NCBI GenBank assembly: GCA_030180135.1
Contig: CM058238.1
Span: 92,760,619-92,824,618, forward strand
Origin: Orychophragmus violaceus
Taxonomy: Eukaryota; Streptophyta; Magnoliopsida; Brassicales; Brassicaceae
Direction: 5' to 3'
Length of the DNA stretch: 64,000 bases
The notes beneath the pieces were generated by a model. The model worked only from the letters and a program-made list of their open reading frames with translations. It was not told the DNA's origin and searched no databases. Position numbers and translations under genes: made by a program. Shown piece after piece: positions 32,960-45,644 of the stretch; within the stretch, counting starts at the first letter, position 1; each line of letters starts with the position of its first letter.

Positions 32960-35256
32960 AAACTATGTTGAAGGATACCATGATGAGGCATGTTCTGATG
33001 TTGTAAACCCTAGATGTTGTATATTCACTGAGTAACCCAAAAATATCCCTTCATCATTTTTAAGACAAACTTTTTAAAGTGATTTTGGTGATTCAAAATA
33101 TAGCATTTGGAACCAAATACATGAAAATAGCTAAGATTATACAGTGTCCTTCCTTTCCACAACTCATAAGGCATTTTGTAAATCCTTTTCTGACATACAC
33201 CATGTTAATGATGTACATGCAGTGTTGACCGCTTCAGCCCATAATTTGACAAGTATATTACTTCCATGAATCATAGCCCTCGCCATTTCTTGAAGAGTCA
33301 TATTTTTTTATTCTCAACTACACCATTTTGTTGAAGAGTGCGTAGAGCTGAAAATTCATGGATTATTCCATGATCTTCACAAAATAGTTTCATAGCCTCA
33401 TTCTGAAACTCTCCTTCATGATCAATTCAAACATGTTTGTTACTTTCTTATTTTTTTATCAATTGAAGAGCCCAATTCTAAAGTTGTTAGCTGTATCAGA
33501 TTTCTCACGAATGAATTTAACCCAATTGAACCGTGTGAAATCATCCACAAGCACAAAGACATAATTCTTTCCACCCAAAATTTCTACTTGCATTGGCCCC
33601 ATCAAATCCATGTGAACTAACTCCAGTGCATATTTTACTGAATGTCAAGAACCTTCTTGTGTTAAGCTTTGACTTGCTAGTCCTTTTTGCATAGTCCACA
33701 AATTATCCTTTCACACCCTTTGATCTGAGGTACTCTATGCATAATCTCTTTATTGATGAGGGTTGTCAAGTTGCGGACATTCATATGTCTTAGACATTGA
33801 TGCCACAAATAGAGATCATCTCTCTTGTTGAGGCACTTCATTGTATCCTTCCACATATAGCAGTTTTTACTTGATTGTATCCCTTGAAGAACAACATCAT
33901 GATTTTCATTGATAGATTTGCACTGAATACTGGTGAAGACAACTGCCAATCCTTTATCACATATTTGACTCACGGTGATAAGAATTACCTTGAGTCTTTT
34001 CACCAAATACACATTCATTAGTTTGGGTACCTCATTTTCATTGATTTGTCCCTTACCTAGAATGAGACCATGTACTCCATCTCCAAACGTGAATTTTTCT
34101 CCCTCGATTGTCTTAACACTTTGTAGATTTCTCATGTTTCTTCTCATGTGTCGAGAACATCCACTGTCAAAGTACTATGTGATTGTCTCCTCGTGATCAT
34201 CTGACACGAACGCTATATTGCACCTAAAACCAAGACCAAATCTTGTTCATATTGCTGCATTTGTCAAGGATTGATGCAGATCGGCCGTCCTTACCTAAAT
34301 TTGCTTCCTTAAAACATTCCAGAAGAAACTCCCATGTCGTTTTAGCTAGTTAACATGTTCCCTGAATTTGCGACAGTAAACTTTGATGTGTCCAACATCT
34401 CCACAGAACTAACACTCATTATCCCTTGTTTTGCTTCCTTCAGGCTCCTTGAAGTCTTGTTTTGAAAATCCACTCGAGACAAACTTGATGGTTTCAATTT
34501 CTCATGTTCTCCTTCCCGTGTATCCAAGACCTCAGTGGCTTTTCTCATTTTTTTCCTAAGCTTAGGATCTCATCGAGCTGCTTTGTTTCTGCAAACATAT
34601 GAATCTTTTTGTGGTGTTTTGTGAGTTCAGCTTGAAGTCCTGCAGATGTCTCTCGTTCAGCTATCAACTCTTGTTTCATCTTATCAACCTTGATAGCTAG
34701 ATTCACTTTTCTCTAATTAGAGTCAGACTCTCATGGCTGAATTTTTTTTTTTGTCATGATTTCTAGCTTCATCGATTCAATGATTGCTTCAACATGTATC
34801 TAATTTTTACAAAAGTATCTCTAACCGCCTTGTAGCTTTAAGCCAAATTCAGTTCTTGCTCAGATCCAGAGTACATTTCATCTTCTTCTCCTTAAAATTA
34901 TGTGATCCCAACAAAAACAACAAAAATTTCAGATCTTGTTTCAATTTCATTGCTCTCAATTATTGTATCTTCTTCTGCAAGTAAGGATTTTTCCTTCGTC
35001 TGATTTTGATCATTGACACTTAAGATGTGTATGTCCAAGGCTTTGGCATCCAAAACACTTTATCTCCCTTCTCTTCACTGTAGGAAATTATGTCTAGTCG
35101 TTAACAAAGCCTTTGCATTCATGGCACTGAATCTCATCACGTTTTGACACATTTTCTCATTCAGGTTGCTTCTTGTTGGAATTAAACTTTTTCTGTGTTG
35201 GCCCTTATCCTTGCTCAACCCTTCGTAAAAACTCGATCAAAACTTCGGACCAACAA
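32960..35256 (-). pseudogene. Old copia remnant: Gag end, zinc knuckle, protease/pre-integrase, integrase
   Basis: The reverse strand reads, from right to left, a zinc-knuckle region with C-x2-C-GDVGHIKVYC (about 34430-34370, one stop inside), a protease-to-integrase linker (FGDGVHGLILGKGQI, ~34147-33677) with LWHQCLRHMN, and an integrase core with EFSALRTLQQNGVVEN near 33380-33310. The left end near 32960 corresponds to the start of the integrase C-terminal region; RT and RNase H are absent. Several stops and frameshifts show that this is an old copy unrelated to copias A-D. Its Gag N-terminus lies beyond the LTR-like insertion at 38961-39720. Confidence 0.75.
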
Positions 35257-35985
35257 TGTAATATCGTGTCACGTATTACGTCAACGGAAAGCTTAGAGTT
35301 CAATGGAAAGTTACCGAGAGCATTTATGCAATTTTGGAAGTCCAGGGGTATTTTGGTAATTTTACCAAAAATGAAGACGACAAGATTTGACGGGCCAAGT
35401 AATCTTATTTTTTATTTAAAAAGATTTCTTCGAAGACGGAGAGCGCTGAAATCAGAATTTTAGGAGGTTTTACGGGCTGTCGAAAATGAAAGCTGACAAA
35501 ACCAAGAAAAAGACAGAAAGGCCTCTAAAGTGCTCCAAAAATTATGAAATTTAGACCAAAGCACTATTAATATATATGAGCTATTTCTAAAAGGAATTAG
35601 CAATATTTGATCCCACAATTAAGTTATGATTTTTAGATCATTAAGAAGTAAATAATGATTAAAAATAAAAAAAAATACAAATATGTGGACTTGGACTTTG
35701 GAGCAAGGGAAGTTGGGATAAGAGATGAAGTAGTAGTAGACATAAAAATTAAACCCAAAAAGTATCATGGGCCACGAAATTGATAGAGATGATTAGATCC
35801 GTTGAATGTGAATTTAGATGCATTGCACCAAAGGGACACCTCACCATTGTTCAATGAATTTGGGATAGTGTGGTGGCAGCCATCTAAGTAATTTCTAGAA
35901 TTTCGGAGAGAAAAGCATGGAGGGAGATGAGGATGGAGGAGTGACACTTGTATGGTGTTGATCTACCTTCTTTCACTATAAAAGG

Positions 35986-35995
35986 AGAGTTCCCC
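35986..35995 (+). promoter_or_regulatory. TATA box of the 3.7-kb LTR
   Basis: CTATAAAAGG, followed about 30 bp later by a CACCAAAACTCACAAGAG-type 5' leader and a purine-rich tract, as expected for a U3/R border. Confidence 0.6.
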
Positions 35996-36029
35996 TAACT
36001 CATTTCCATACACCAAAACTCACAAGAGT

Positions 36030-36200
36030 AAAATAAGAGAGAAAGAAGGGAGGAAGAAGAAGAAGAGAGCCGGAGGGAGGAAGAAGAAGAGAGAAGCCGG
36101 AGGGAGGAAGAATAAGAGAGAAGCCGGAGAAGGAAGAAGAGAGAAGGAAGAGAGAGAGAGAAAGAAGGAGGAAGTTAGAGAGAGAAAGAAAATGAGCTTA
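36030..36200 (+). repeat. Purine-rich tandem repeat in the 3.7-kb LTR
   Basis: GA-rich tract containing about three imperfect copies of a ~25-bp unit GCCGGAGGGAGGAAGAA (36067-36135). Confidence 0.7.
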
Positions 36201-36565
36201 ATAAGAGATGGGATTGTATCAGAGGAATGGTGAAATATTTTCTAAGCGGAGATTTTTCATGTTTATCCCGAGTACCGACTTTCTCTTTCATTGTAGGTGG
36301 TTTGTAGTAGACGCAAGTAGGGTTCGTTAGTATAAGATCGGATCTGAGGTTCGTGTGGAGGAACGATCAGAATTACCGGTGTAAACCGCGACAAAGTTAA
36401 AGGCACATTTCCGGAGAAGTCGCCGGAGACTCCATCACATCCGGACAAGCCTTGCCTCACCACCACACTAACACTGTAATTCTCACTTGCGTTAGTCGTT
36501 AGCCACTAGAGCTAGTCGGATATCTCTTCTAATGTTTGTTAATCAACCGGTCTACTCCTCTTGCC

Positions 36566-36735
36566 GGTCAAGCGGCGTCGACTCGCTGGTTCATTGGTTC
36601 AGGTCAACGCTCATGGTTAACTTATTTGGGTCAACTATGGTCAACCTTGGTTCAAGCTAGTGGTCAAACCTCGGGTCAAGGTCGGGTCAATGTCGGGTCA
36701 ACTATGATCAAGTTCGGGTCAAAGCTCGGGTCAAA
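36566..36735 (-). promoter_or_regulatory. Cluster of ~10 W-box motifs
   Basis: GGTCAA (reverse strand TTGACC, the core bound by WRKY factors) occurs about ten times in 170 bp, partly as CGGGTCAA units. It lies downstream of the TATA box, so it could be a chance product of a tandem repeat. Confidence 0.5.
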
Positions 36736-37529
36736 GAAAGTTAACGATTTGGGAAAGGTTCAGGGTATCATCGGGTTTAGACTTGGGTCTCGTGGTTCCG
36801 TCTTCCATCCGTCCGTCGTCACAATATCACTGCGAGTTGGCTAAAATGTTGTGTGTTTCATTTAGGTTAGAATCATATAGATCCCGGAATAATGAAACCG
36901 TATAATCATAGGAACGCATACCCGTAATTGAAATTTGTTAGAACAGTTAGGCTGATTAAATAAGTCAGGAATTAAATAAAACGATAGGATATATACAGTT
37001 ATTACTTATTGGTTGATTGAATGATCGTATCGTTGATTGATTGATTGGGTGTTGCATACATATATAAGAGAATGCTAGGAAATATATGCACATATATATT
37101 ATATGAACATAAATAAATGAATCTATATACGAAAATTATGAGTTAAATAAAATACGGTTAAAACACATAACACACCTTAGAATATGATAACCGGGTTGGG
37201 TTTAGTTAGACATGGTTATCAGGTTAAAATAATTAATTGAGAATAAATTAGAATTCAGGACATTAGTAAGTTTACTAATCTCAATATGACGGATTTAGGA
37301 AATTAAAAATTAGAGTTAAAATATATAATTTGGGGTTGAGAAGTATAGGGAGTTAGTAAACTTACTAACTCCAATCTATCGGTGAAATAATTGAATAACT
37401 AAAATTAAAGAATTTGATGAATTTATTTGGAGGCTACATGATTAGAAATTTACTAATCCCAAGATAGCAAGTTTAAATGAAGAATCAAAGATTAATTAAA
37501 CCTAAGTAATGATCTGATTGTCGATGTGA

Positions 37530-37745
37530 TTGACACTTGATTGTAGATCTATTCTGGTGTTGGACCGGGTAGACTGTTGATTGTTTATCTACTCCGTGTT
37601 GGACTGAGTAGATTGTTGATTGTGTGATGGTTTATCTACTTCGTTGTTGGGCCGAGTATACTGTGCTAGTAGATAATTACTCCGGTATGAGACCGGGTAA
37701 GTCTGGGTGTTGATAATTATTCCGGTACGGGACCGGATATGTCGG
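37530..37745 (+). repeat. Degenerate ~40-50 bp tandem repeats in the 3.7-kb LTR
   Basis: Four to five imperfect units of the type TGTTGGACCGGGTAGACTGT followed by TGATTGTTTATCTACTCCG, decaying towards 37745. Confidence 0.65.
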
Positions 37746-38960
37746 TGTTGATGAATGGTGGTAGGACTTGCGGGACAAACTGGGTATTGGGATTGAGATG
37801 GTGCTTCTATTTGACCTTGTCGGTATTGCGTGATAGATTCCCAATGAGTGTGCTTGTTTATATAATTGTTATTAGGTTTATAAGGTGCATTAGATTCCGC
37901 ATGTCTAGTGATGGCGTTCCGGTACTTCCTTCTCGATGGATCCTTGGGTGTTCCTGGTCAGTTCACGTACCTTCGGGTAGTGGTTCTGGTTGATGTTAAC
38001 ATACGGAGTGACGTCAGTAGGTGTGTAGTCTGGAGATACGGGGTCGCGTCCTAGGGCCAGACTGCATGGAAACTTTTTCTATCTAGGGATAACCTAAGTC
38101 ATCCCTAGTCTTAGGAATTTGTTTTTACGTCTAGGAGTCGTGGGAGGCTTTAGTTATCGTGGTATAGCTAAGTGTTCCCGTGGAATTTTACCGAGTTTGC
38201 ATTTGGGGCCCATGATGTGGAGTTTACGATAGAGCCACGTTAGTTAGATCGAGTCTAATCGAGGACATGTGTCACAATATTCTTGATTTACGTAGTTACT
38301 GTTTATTCGTACAGAATGCATGTGCGTTGTGGAGCTCATTACTTCTTGATAGAACGTGATCGGCTGTTTATTTCATTGTTTGTTATTGATTATTTTTTTC
38401 GGTTTGAGTGGGAATTTTATAGGTTGTTTAGTAGCATGTTTAGTTGGGAGCCAATTCATTGGGAAATCTTATATTACTCATTAGACTCATTTTGTGTTTT
38501 AAGGTTTGATGATTAGCTCGGTAGACGCACTTGGAGTAGATTCGGGTTCGCCTTTGACTACAATTTGTTTTTGAATCATTTTGTTTTACTTCGGTTTTGA
38601 ATTTTCAGGGTATACCCGTTAAAATGCTTTAAGAAAACCTGTAGAATTAGTAATAAAAGTAAATAATTTAAAAGATTTAAAATAAATAAAAACGGAATTA
38701 TTCCTTGATATATGTTTATTCCAAACCGAACACAACTCGTGGAAGCAGTACATGTTGAAAAGCCTTGTATCGTAGAAAAAAGGTAAACAGAGTCAAAGAT
38801 GGTTTGGTTCAAGCCATTGACTCAAATTGGACCGTCTCTGACTTTCGTATTGTGACGAACTCTTCTCGTTTCTCTTGCACGGGTTCGGCCGGTCATGTTC
38901 TTGTTTGATTGTTAGCCAGTCAGCTCGTCAGTTAGTGGATAACGGGAAGGGGACGTTACA

Positions 38961-39722
38961 AACAAGCTCATTATATTTTCTTCATATCCTATTTGATTTT
39001 TAGTTTCAATTATGACTAATTCTATGTTCCGAGGTTTTTTCATACCATCCAGTTCCAGTTCATGAGCTTTTAGCATGCATACAACCTCTCCAAAAATGAG
39101 CTCTTCGGTGTTTTAGGACACACATAAAGATGACTTATACGTCATGTACTTAGCTGGGAGACACATTAGAAATTATTTCACAAGATTTTTATCCTTATTA
39201 CTTTTCTCCAGAGTTACAACTTCCTGAGAAGGGAACTTAAATTGGAGCTAAAATCTGCAATAAATTCATACTCTTCCATTTTTAGATTCTCTAATCTTGA
39301 TGCCAAAGATCTTTCATCGAGTTTTTTTACCTTCTGAGTCCCTTTAAAGTATGTTTGCCGGATATCCCATGCATTTTTAGCGGTCTCATACCCTTGAATT
39401 AACTCGAATGTCTTCTTTGATAAACTGCAATGAATGGCACTAAGAGCTCTAGAGTTTTATTTGGATCTATTCGTCTCTTCCTCAGTCCATGTTTCTTCTG
39501 GTTTGAGGGTTTTTAACTTTTGTCGTCTTTGATTGTCGGGTCTTTCCATGTTTATGTGACTGCCTTCTATGTCAGTGGATCAATTGCTTTAATTAAGGAC
39601 TTCTTGACTTCCAAAGATTGTAGTTTCCTAGGTCAAGAATTACTCTTGAATTGTTCGACGGTTCTTGATAGTCTTATATATTCTTCCTCAGAATTTCACC
39701 CGATTAGAGCCTACAAGTAGTA
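38961..39722 (-). pseudogene. Old copia remnant: Gag N-terminal region
   Basis: The reverse strand encodes a UBN2-type Gag: ALSAIHCSLSKKTFELIQGY, AWDILQTYFKGT, LASRLENLKMEEYE and LEKSNKDKNLVK, with stops. It joins 35256 through the AACAA duplication and continues to the zinc-knuckle part. Confidence 0.75.
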
Positions 39723-39734
39723 TCTCTGATACCA
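39723..39734 (-). other. Primer binding site of the old copia remnant
   Basis: Reverse strand TGGTATCAGAGA, two bases inside the LTR. Confidence 0.75.
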
Positions 39735-39736
39735 AA

Positions 39737-40173
39737 TGAAAATGCAAGGCCATAGACTAAGTAATTGGATAGAACGATTCAAATCTATCTTCTGAAAGCT
39801 TGCTTATTATATTGATTTTAGTGAACTTACAAGTGACACTCAATACAATATAATCTCTCACGCAATGATCTATATTCATTCACTTGAAATTTCTCAAATC
39901 TCTCTCTCTAATGTGCTAAAACTTATACGCAATTATAGCTACCTATTAAATACAGAATAGGTCACTCAACTAACCTAATTGAAACCCTCAAGAAAATCAG
40001 TACAAATATTTTTAAAGATAACATGAATATCCTAATTTTTCTAAGATTTTGGATTTCTTTAAATCATAAGTTTTTTCATCTTGATCTTCTCCAAAATGCA
40101 TGTTCAGCTTAGCTACATTTCTTGGAATGTCCACATGAACTTCAAAATACAACCTAGTCATTCCACTAACTCA
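39737..40173 (-). repeat. 5' LTR of the old copia remnant
   Basis: Placed between TG at 39737 and CA at 40173 (in sense starting TGAGTTAGTGGAATGAC, ending GCATTTTCA). Outer border inferred from the TG...CA rule only; no second LTR was found. Confidence 0.55.
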
Positions 40174-40213
40174 TAATAATTATTCTATATCATATTTGTT
40201 TGCGTCACTCCTT

Positions 40214-43200
40214 TTTTTGAACTCAAAAAACAACTTCATTATCAAACACAAAAGTAGCGTTCATCTCTTACAACCATCTCTACAGTATCAAGCTGTAAGG
40301 CTATTTCTGCCAAATCATCAGCTTCACCATTGTCTCTTCTAGGAACAAATAAAAAACAAAGGAAGTCAAATTCCTTCTAGAATCATGACATCACTCGCCA
40401 CTCCATAGATCTACATCGGGTACTCCTTCTTGGTCAAGGCACATATTAGATTAAGAAAGTCCGAAGACACCATCACCTTTTTCCGGTTAATCTCCCTTAG
40501 ATGTATCAAAGCTTCCAAGCAAGCCATCGCTTCGACCATATCACTCGACCTCACATTGTTACTTTGCTTATCTCCTATAATCACTCTTGTTTCGCCTCTG
40601 TTTTTGATCTTCCATCCCATCCCTGCTTTCCCAGTTGTTATTTCCCATGCTGCATCTGTAAAAACTTGTGTTGTAGCCTCTCCTCACTCGTCCATGTCCA
40701 TGACCAGCTCAACCTGCACCTTCTCCTGCGATTTCTCGTCCTCTCTTTTATTTCTCTGACCTGATGTTCATTCCCTAGCGTCAGTCATCGCTTGCGTGCA
40801 TACTTCCATTACTCCTAATTTCCGCTTTTCGAAGATCACCTTGTTCCTACTCGTCTAAGCATTCCAACATCAGGAAGAAAATAGCGTTTCACCAGTGACC
40901 CCAATCGGTGGTAGAGCCGTCAGTTGTCTAACCTTCACCAAGCCTATCTCCAAAGTGGTCCAGTCCACTGTTCTGGCCGTAGTTTTGAAAGGGGCTAGCT
41001 TCCACATCACTTTCGCAAAGGCGCAATAAAATAAGGTATGGGCTGTGTATTCCGGTTCTCCGCATCTAGGACAACTAGCGTCTTCCAATAATCTACGGTC
41101 CCTCAAGTTCACTCCAACCGGAAGAGCTACTCTTTTAGCTTTCCAAAGGAACATATAAAACTTTGGAGCCATCTCCATCTTCCATATATTTTTCATCTAG
41201 TCAAATTGTTGTTAATGTCCATAATTTCCTCTCTTTCTCTTCCCCTTTTAATCGCTTGGTAGTAACCTTTTTTTGTTTGATATTGCCCACAGCTCCCATA
41301 AGTCCAAAACAGTTTGTCTTTAGCTCCTAATCCACTTGGGTTGGATCCTTATAATTTCGTCCTCCCTCTCCGGGAACAATGTCTTAATCTTCTCACAATC
41401 CCATTATGTAATTCCTTCTCGAAATAGTTTGGAAAATGTCCAGTCCATGGTTTCTTTCGTTGCTGGTCCCTGCAACCTCTCTGGTCTGTCCAAAGATAAC
41501 CAAGGGTCTTCCCAGATTTTTGCTCTCTACATTACAAATAGCAATGTTCAGTCCATCCTTGATCACATCTCTTCCCAATACTACTCCCCTCCAACCATGG
41601 GAACAATCAGAAGTTTCCTCAATAGTTAAGAAGTCCCTTTATCTGCAGTATTTCCTAGTTAAAATCCTCGCCAATAAGCTCTCTGGATTGTTCATTATTC
41701 CCCAACTTATCTTGTCGAGCATTGCATCATTTAGAACCTCAATGTACCTGAGCCCTAGTCCGCCATCCCTCTTTGGTTTCAACATCTTCTCCCATGCAAC
41801 CCAACACATACTCTTTTTCTCCGGGTTAGCGTCCCACCAAAACCTTGTTCGACCGGACTGAATCCTCTTACAAAGACTCTTCGGTATCTTGAAGCTTGCC
41901 AATTTGTATGTTGGTAGCGCCATTAGCACTGATTTGAGTAGTACCAGTTTCCCGGCACTGGATATTCCTCTAGTAGACCAGCTCACCGCTTTTTTTAACC
42001 CTATCCACGATGAAAAGGTCTCTTTTCTTCCTCCCTAAAAGTTCTGGTAGTCCCAAGTACTTTCCTCCTCCTACTATCTCGATAAACCTTTTGACTCGAG
42101 CTCTTATCTCTGGTGGTATATTTGATGAAAAGGTTATTGCTGATTTTGCTCGGTTAATAATCTGACCTGATGCTAATTCATATTCCAATAAAACCCGCTT
42201 CAGGTGATCACAACATTTAGGGTCAGTCTTGGTGAAGAACATTGTGTCGTCGGCAAAAAGAATGTGATTGATTCTAGGTCCACCTCTTGAGACTTGCATA
42301 CTTATAAGTTTTTTTGTTTCGCTGTGCCCGGGAGCAGAGACCTGACAGAACCTCACTGCAAAGAATGAAGAGGAACGATGATAGGGGATCTCTTTGTCGG
42401 ATACCTCTATGTGGAATGATCTCTCCCTTAGCTTCCCCATTGACTATAGCTGCAAACGAGACAGTAGTAACACATTGCATAATCCACTCTATAAATAATA
42501 TATAGAAGTCAAACTCGCTTAGTACCGCCTGAATGAATTCCATTCCAACCGGTAATATGCCTTGCTCATATCGGTTTTAACCGCCACAGTGAAATGTTTA
42601 GTTGCCTTTGATCACTTTATATAGTGGTGAATATCATTAGTGATTATTATGTTATCAGTGATAGCCCTTCCCGGTACAAAGGCTGACTGATTTTCCGATA
42701 CAATCCCGTTGAGCAGCTTCTTAAGTCTCTTCGTGAGTATCTTCGAGATTCCTTTGTAGAAGACATTACAAAGGGTTAGGGGTCTGATATCCTTCACTCC
42801 TTTGGGAGCTTTTCACTTAGGGATTAACTTAATCTGCGCCTGATTTATGTCTCGTGGCAGACTCCCCGTTCAGAAGACCGGTTCTTGTTCTTTATCCGTA
42901 TGAATAGATAGGAATGGTTTTTTTTATCTTCTTCGGTGTTGGCATTTCAAGCAGCTCCTTATTCATCTCTTCCGTGATTGTTTTCCTTACCCCTCTCTTC
43001 ACAGTTGGCGTTGGATCATGAGTCCCTTCCGTGAACAGTTCATTGAAGTATCTAATGATCTCCTTCGTGATCTCCTCTTCCTCATATACTACTCCTCCAT
43101 CTTCTGTTTCCAATACTGGTGCACAGCTCTCCGACCTCGTGTCAAAACATGAAAATAAGTAGAATTTTTGTCTCCGATCTTAAGCCAAATAACTCTACTC

Positions 43201-43423
43201 CGCTGCCTCCAAAAATCTTCCTCCGCTTTGTATGCTTTCTTTAACATATCATTCAGTCTGATTACTTCACTTTCATTGCCTAGCAGGTCAGCCATTACTC
43301 GTTCCAACTCATCTTTCTTCATTGATATAAGCTTTTGGTAGTTGATATGCTTATCCTTGTTCCACTTTAGTAGCTTATATCTACAGTTTGTCAATCTGTG
43401 CATGACCGTACTTTCTTTCCAAG
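40214..43423 (-). pseudogene. LINE ORF2 remnant: reverse transcriptase, zinc-binding domain, RNase H
   Basis: Reverse-strand fragments in order: GRRAVHQYWKQKMEE linker (43403-43089), RT start (KDIRPLTLCNVFYKGISKIL, 42797-42612), RGIRQRDPLSSFLFIL (~42450), catalytic FADD (~42257-42241), thumb (GGGKYLGLPELLGRKK), zinc-binding zf-RVT with CPRCGEPEYTAHTLFYC (~41080-41020), and RNase H (40620-40411). Frames shift several times. The 3' end is an A-run on the reverse strand next to the left target duplication CGTCACTCCTT at 40203-40213; the other copy is at 44997-45007. Confidence 0.85.
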
Positions 43424-44615
43424 TGATATATCATGGTTTTTACCCATTTTATACCATGATATAGATGTGTTTTTAGTGTCTTTTGTGTTCGTTTAGAGTC
43501 TTTTACAGGTTTAATCAGGTTTGGAGCTAATTGGAGATATTTGGAGCATTTTGGGACTTTTGGGACGTTTTGGCCGAGAGCTTAACTCATTGTCCGATTT
43601 ATTGATCAAGCATCGACCGACACACCTTGTGCATCGGTCGACACACTAGCGAGATGGGCCGTACACGTCGGTTTAACAAGTTATGAAGATTTGCAAAGAG
43701 GCCCAGAATAGTTCCAGTATTTACACAGAAGCCCCAGCCGAGATTAGGCTTATATATAGAGGATTTTGGTGTTTAATTTACTTACGCTTTCATACTTAGA
43801 GCTAAGAGATTTTTAGAGCTTTTGGGGCAGATCTATTTCCTGTATTCACTTATTTTGGAGAAGATTTCGAACCCCTTTGTTATTTTATTCTCTTATATGC
43901 AATCTATTATTTCTATGATTATGTTTTCATCAATCATGTCTGAGTAGATCCATAGTTAAGTTTAGGGTTTCTCATTAGGGTTTGATGACTTGCTAGACTT
44001 GTTTAATTCAGTTAAGGATTCATATGATTAGAATGTTCTTCAAACTAAATTGTGCTTAATGCTAGTTCTAACCTGATCAATTAGATTCTAGATCTTAGGT
44101 TGCTAAATTCGACACGAGAGTGTGTTTTAGAATCTGAACTATTTAGGTTGAGCAATTAAATTATTCGCAAAGAGATTTTGTTTAGTTTAATTGTGAACAT
44201 ATCGAACTTGAACTTAATGCTAGTTTAATCTGTTAGTAATTGCAAAGAGATTTGGGTTACTGCACTTAGACTTAGAGAGTTTTCGCAAAGAGATTTGGTT
44301 AATTCTATTTCCGTGATTTGAGTTCTAGAACTGAGTTTAATTAGATCCTGACTGATTAGCTTGTCTGCTTGTCTGATTTCCTGAGAATACCCTAGGCTTG
44401 ACGCTTTTAGTTTATTGCTTTCACAACCAACTTGCTACTGTTTACTTTCTTGCTTCGCAATTTATTTACTTCACCATCTGCTTATTTCTAGTATTAATCT
44501 CTACTGTTCTGATCTATTGAGACCAAATGTCCCTGTGGATTCGATAACCCTATATACTACTTTGACGATACTGTGCACTTGCAGTTTAGAATAGGGTAAA
44601 ACTTAGAACCTATCA
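43424..44615 (+). mobile_element. Solo LTR, 1192 bp, inside the LINE
   Basis: Starts TGATATATCATGG, ends ACTTAGAACCTATCA (inverted termini TGATA/TATCA) and is flanked by CCAAG at 43419-43423 and 44616-44620. The tail with CCCTGTGGATTCGATAACCC resembles plant Ty3/gypsy LTR ends. Orientation is inferred from that tail. A TCGACCGA/TCGGTCGA module at 43613-43646 matches the copia A module. Confidence 0.85.
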
Positions 44616-44996
44616 CCAAGCCAGGTTTATCAACTTTTTAGCATCTACACTATTATGAAAACTTCTATCGTAGCGAAATATGTGCTTCCTTTTCTTTTTT
44701 GGTGGAGCTTGGTAGGGTATCAACGGCCTGTGGTCCAAGTTCTCGAAGTTTAGTAGCTTGTATAACTAAAGGAGTAAGTTTCCGTGCAAAACATTAGGTG
44801 AGTGCTCCGTTTTCCTCTTTAAGACAAGTTATCAACATGCCGAAAATCATACAAATCATTTTTCGAAAAGAAAGTTCGGAAGTCCGAATAAGATCCTTCT
44901 GTACGCATGACTTCTTCCTCTTTCTCTATTTCTGATGTTATATCGTTGAAATCTCTTATGAAAAACCAAGGTAGATCTCTCACATTATCTCGTACA
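44616..44996 (-). pseudogene. LINE ORF2 remnant: endonuclease end (5'-truncated)
   Basis: Reverse strand reads RDLPWFFIRDFNDITSEIE and EGSYSDFRTFF, the C-terminal part of the apurinic-type endonuclease; the usual GDFN is RDFN. The element stops at 44996 with the target duplication, so it was 5'-truncated on insertion. Confidence 0.8.
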
Positions 44997-45158
44997 CGTC
45001 ACTCCTTAAGTTATTACTTCTTTTATAATCAATTTTTATTAATAAAAAAACTTTAACAAAACATAATATGTAATATTCATTAAATCAAACACCAAAATTA
45101 ATCCTGTTCTACTGTTCATTAAAATGGTAATAGATGGAGAAAGCGGAAGATTACAAAT

Positions 45159-45577
45159 CTAACCTCATGTGGAGACGTATAGATCTCGGTTTAGACTTAG
45201 TTGGTTTAAGATTAGGTGCGGAGGAGTTTGATTCGCGTATCATTTTTATGGTCTCTTCTAGTCGTAATTTATGGGTTTAGTATTTGCGGTTCGTCTTTGT
45301 CTGTAGGTCTCTCCGATTGTCGGTGTTTCCTTTAGCTTGGTCTAAGGAGTTGTAGTTGCCGCGTCTATCTCTCTTTTCCACTTTTTGTCTCTTGAGCGTT
45401 TTCACTGTAGGATTTGGTTCATTGTGGTTTAGTCATCCGTTGCTGAGTTTTGTTGTCCGTGTATGAATTCTAGACCGCGGAAAGAGTGTGTTCCTTGCCG
45501 CCTCAGTTGTGTTAGGAGTTTGTAATCAGCGATTATCGTTTTTTAATATATGATCCACTAGATGTCAAAAAAAAAAA
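45159..45577 (+). mobile_element. Short poly(A)-tailed retroposon (~420 bp)
   Basis: Ends in at least 11 A residues. Flanked by AAGATTACAAAT (45147-45158) and AAGATTACGAAT (45578-45589), a 12-bp target duplication with one mismatch. No coding; probably a 5'-truncated LINE or a SINE. Confidence 0.65.
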
Positions 45578-45644
45578 AAGATTACGAATTTGTAGTAGTG
45601 AGAAATGACAAGAAGCCCTAAACGTTCGTTGGAGACAGTTGATT

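Larger units (their letters stand above)
35257..38960 (+). mobile_element. 3.7-kb LTR-like unit (probable solo LTR) inside the copia remnant
   Basis: Begins TGTAATATCG and ends GGACGTTACA, so the termini TGTAA/TTACA are inverted, and is flanked by AACAA (35252-35256 and 38961-38965). No polyprotein and no internal terminal repeat are visible, so a solo LTR is the simplest reading. A TATA box CTATAAAAGG lies at 35986-35995. The size is in the range of very long Ty3/gypsy LTRs; the family is not identified. Confidence 0.7.

Noticed and set aside
36566..36735. CRISPR-like spaced repeat
   Set aside because: Units are short, irregular and part of a plant LTR.
38283..38516. Hydrophobic 77-codon frame inside the 3.7-kb LTR
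   Set aside because: T-rich DNA gives Phe/Leu/Tyr-rich frames by chance; no start context or homologue recognised.
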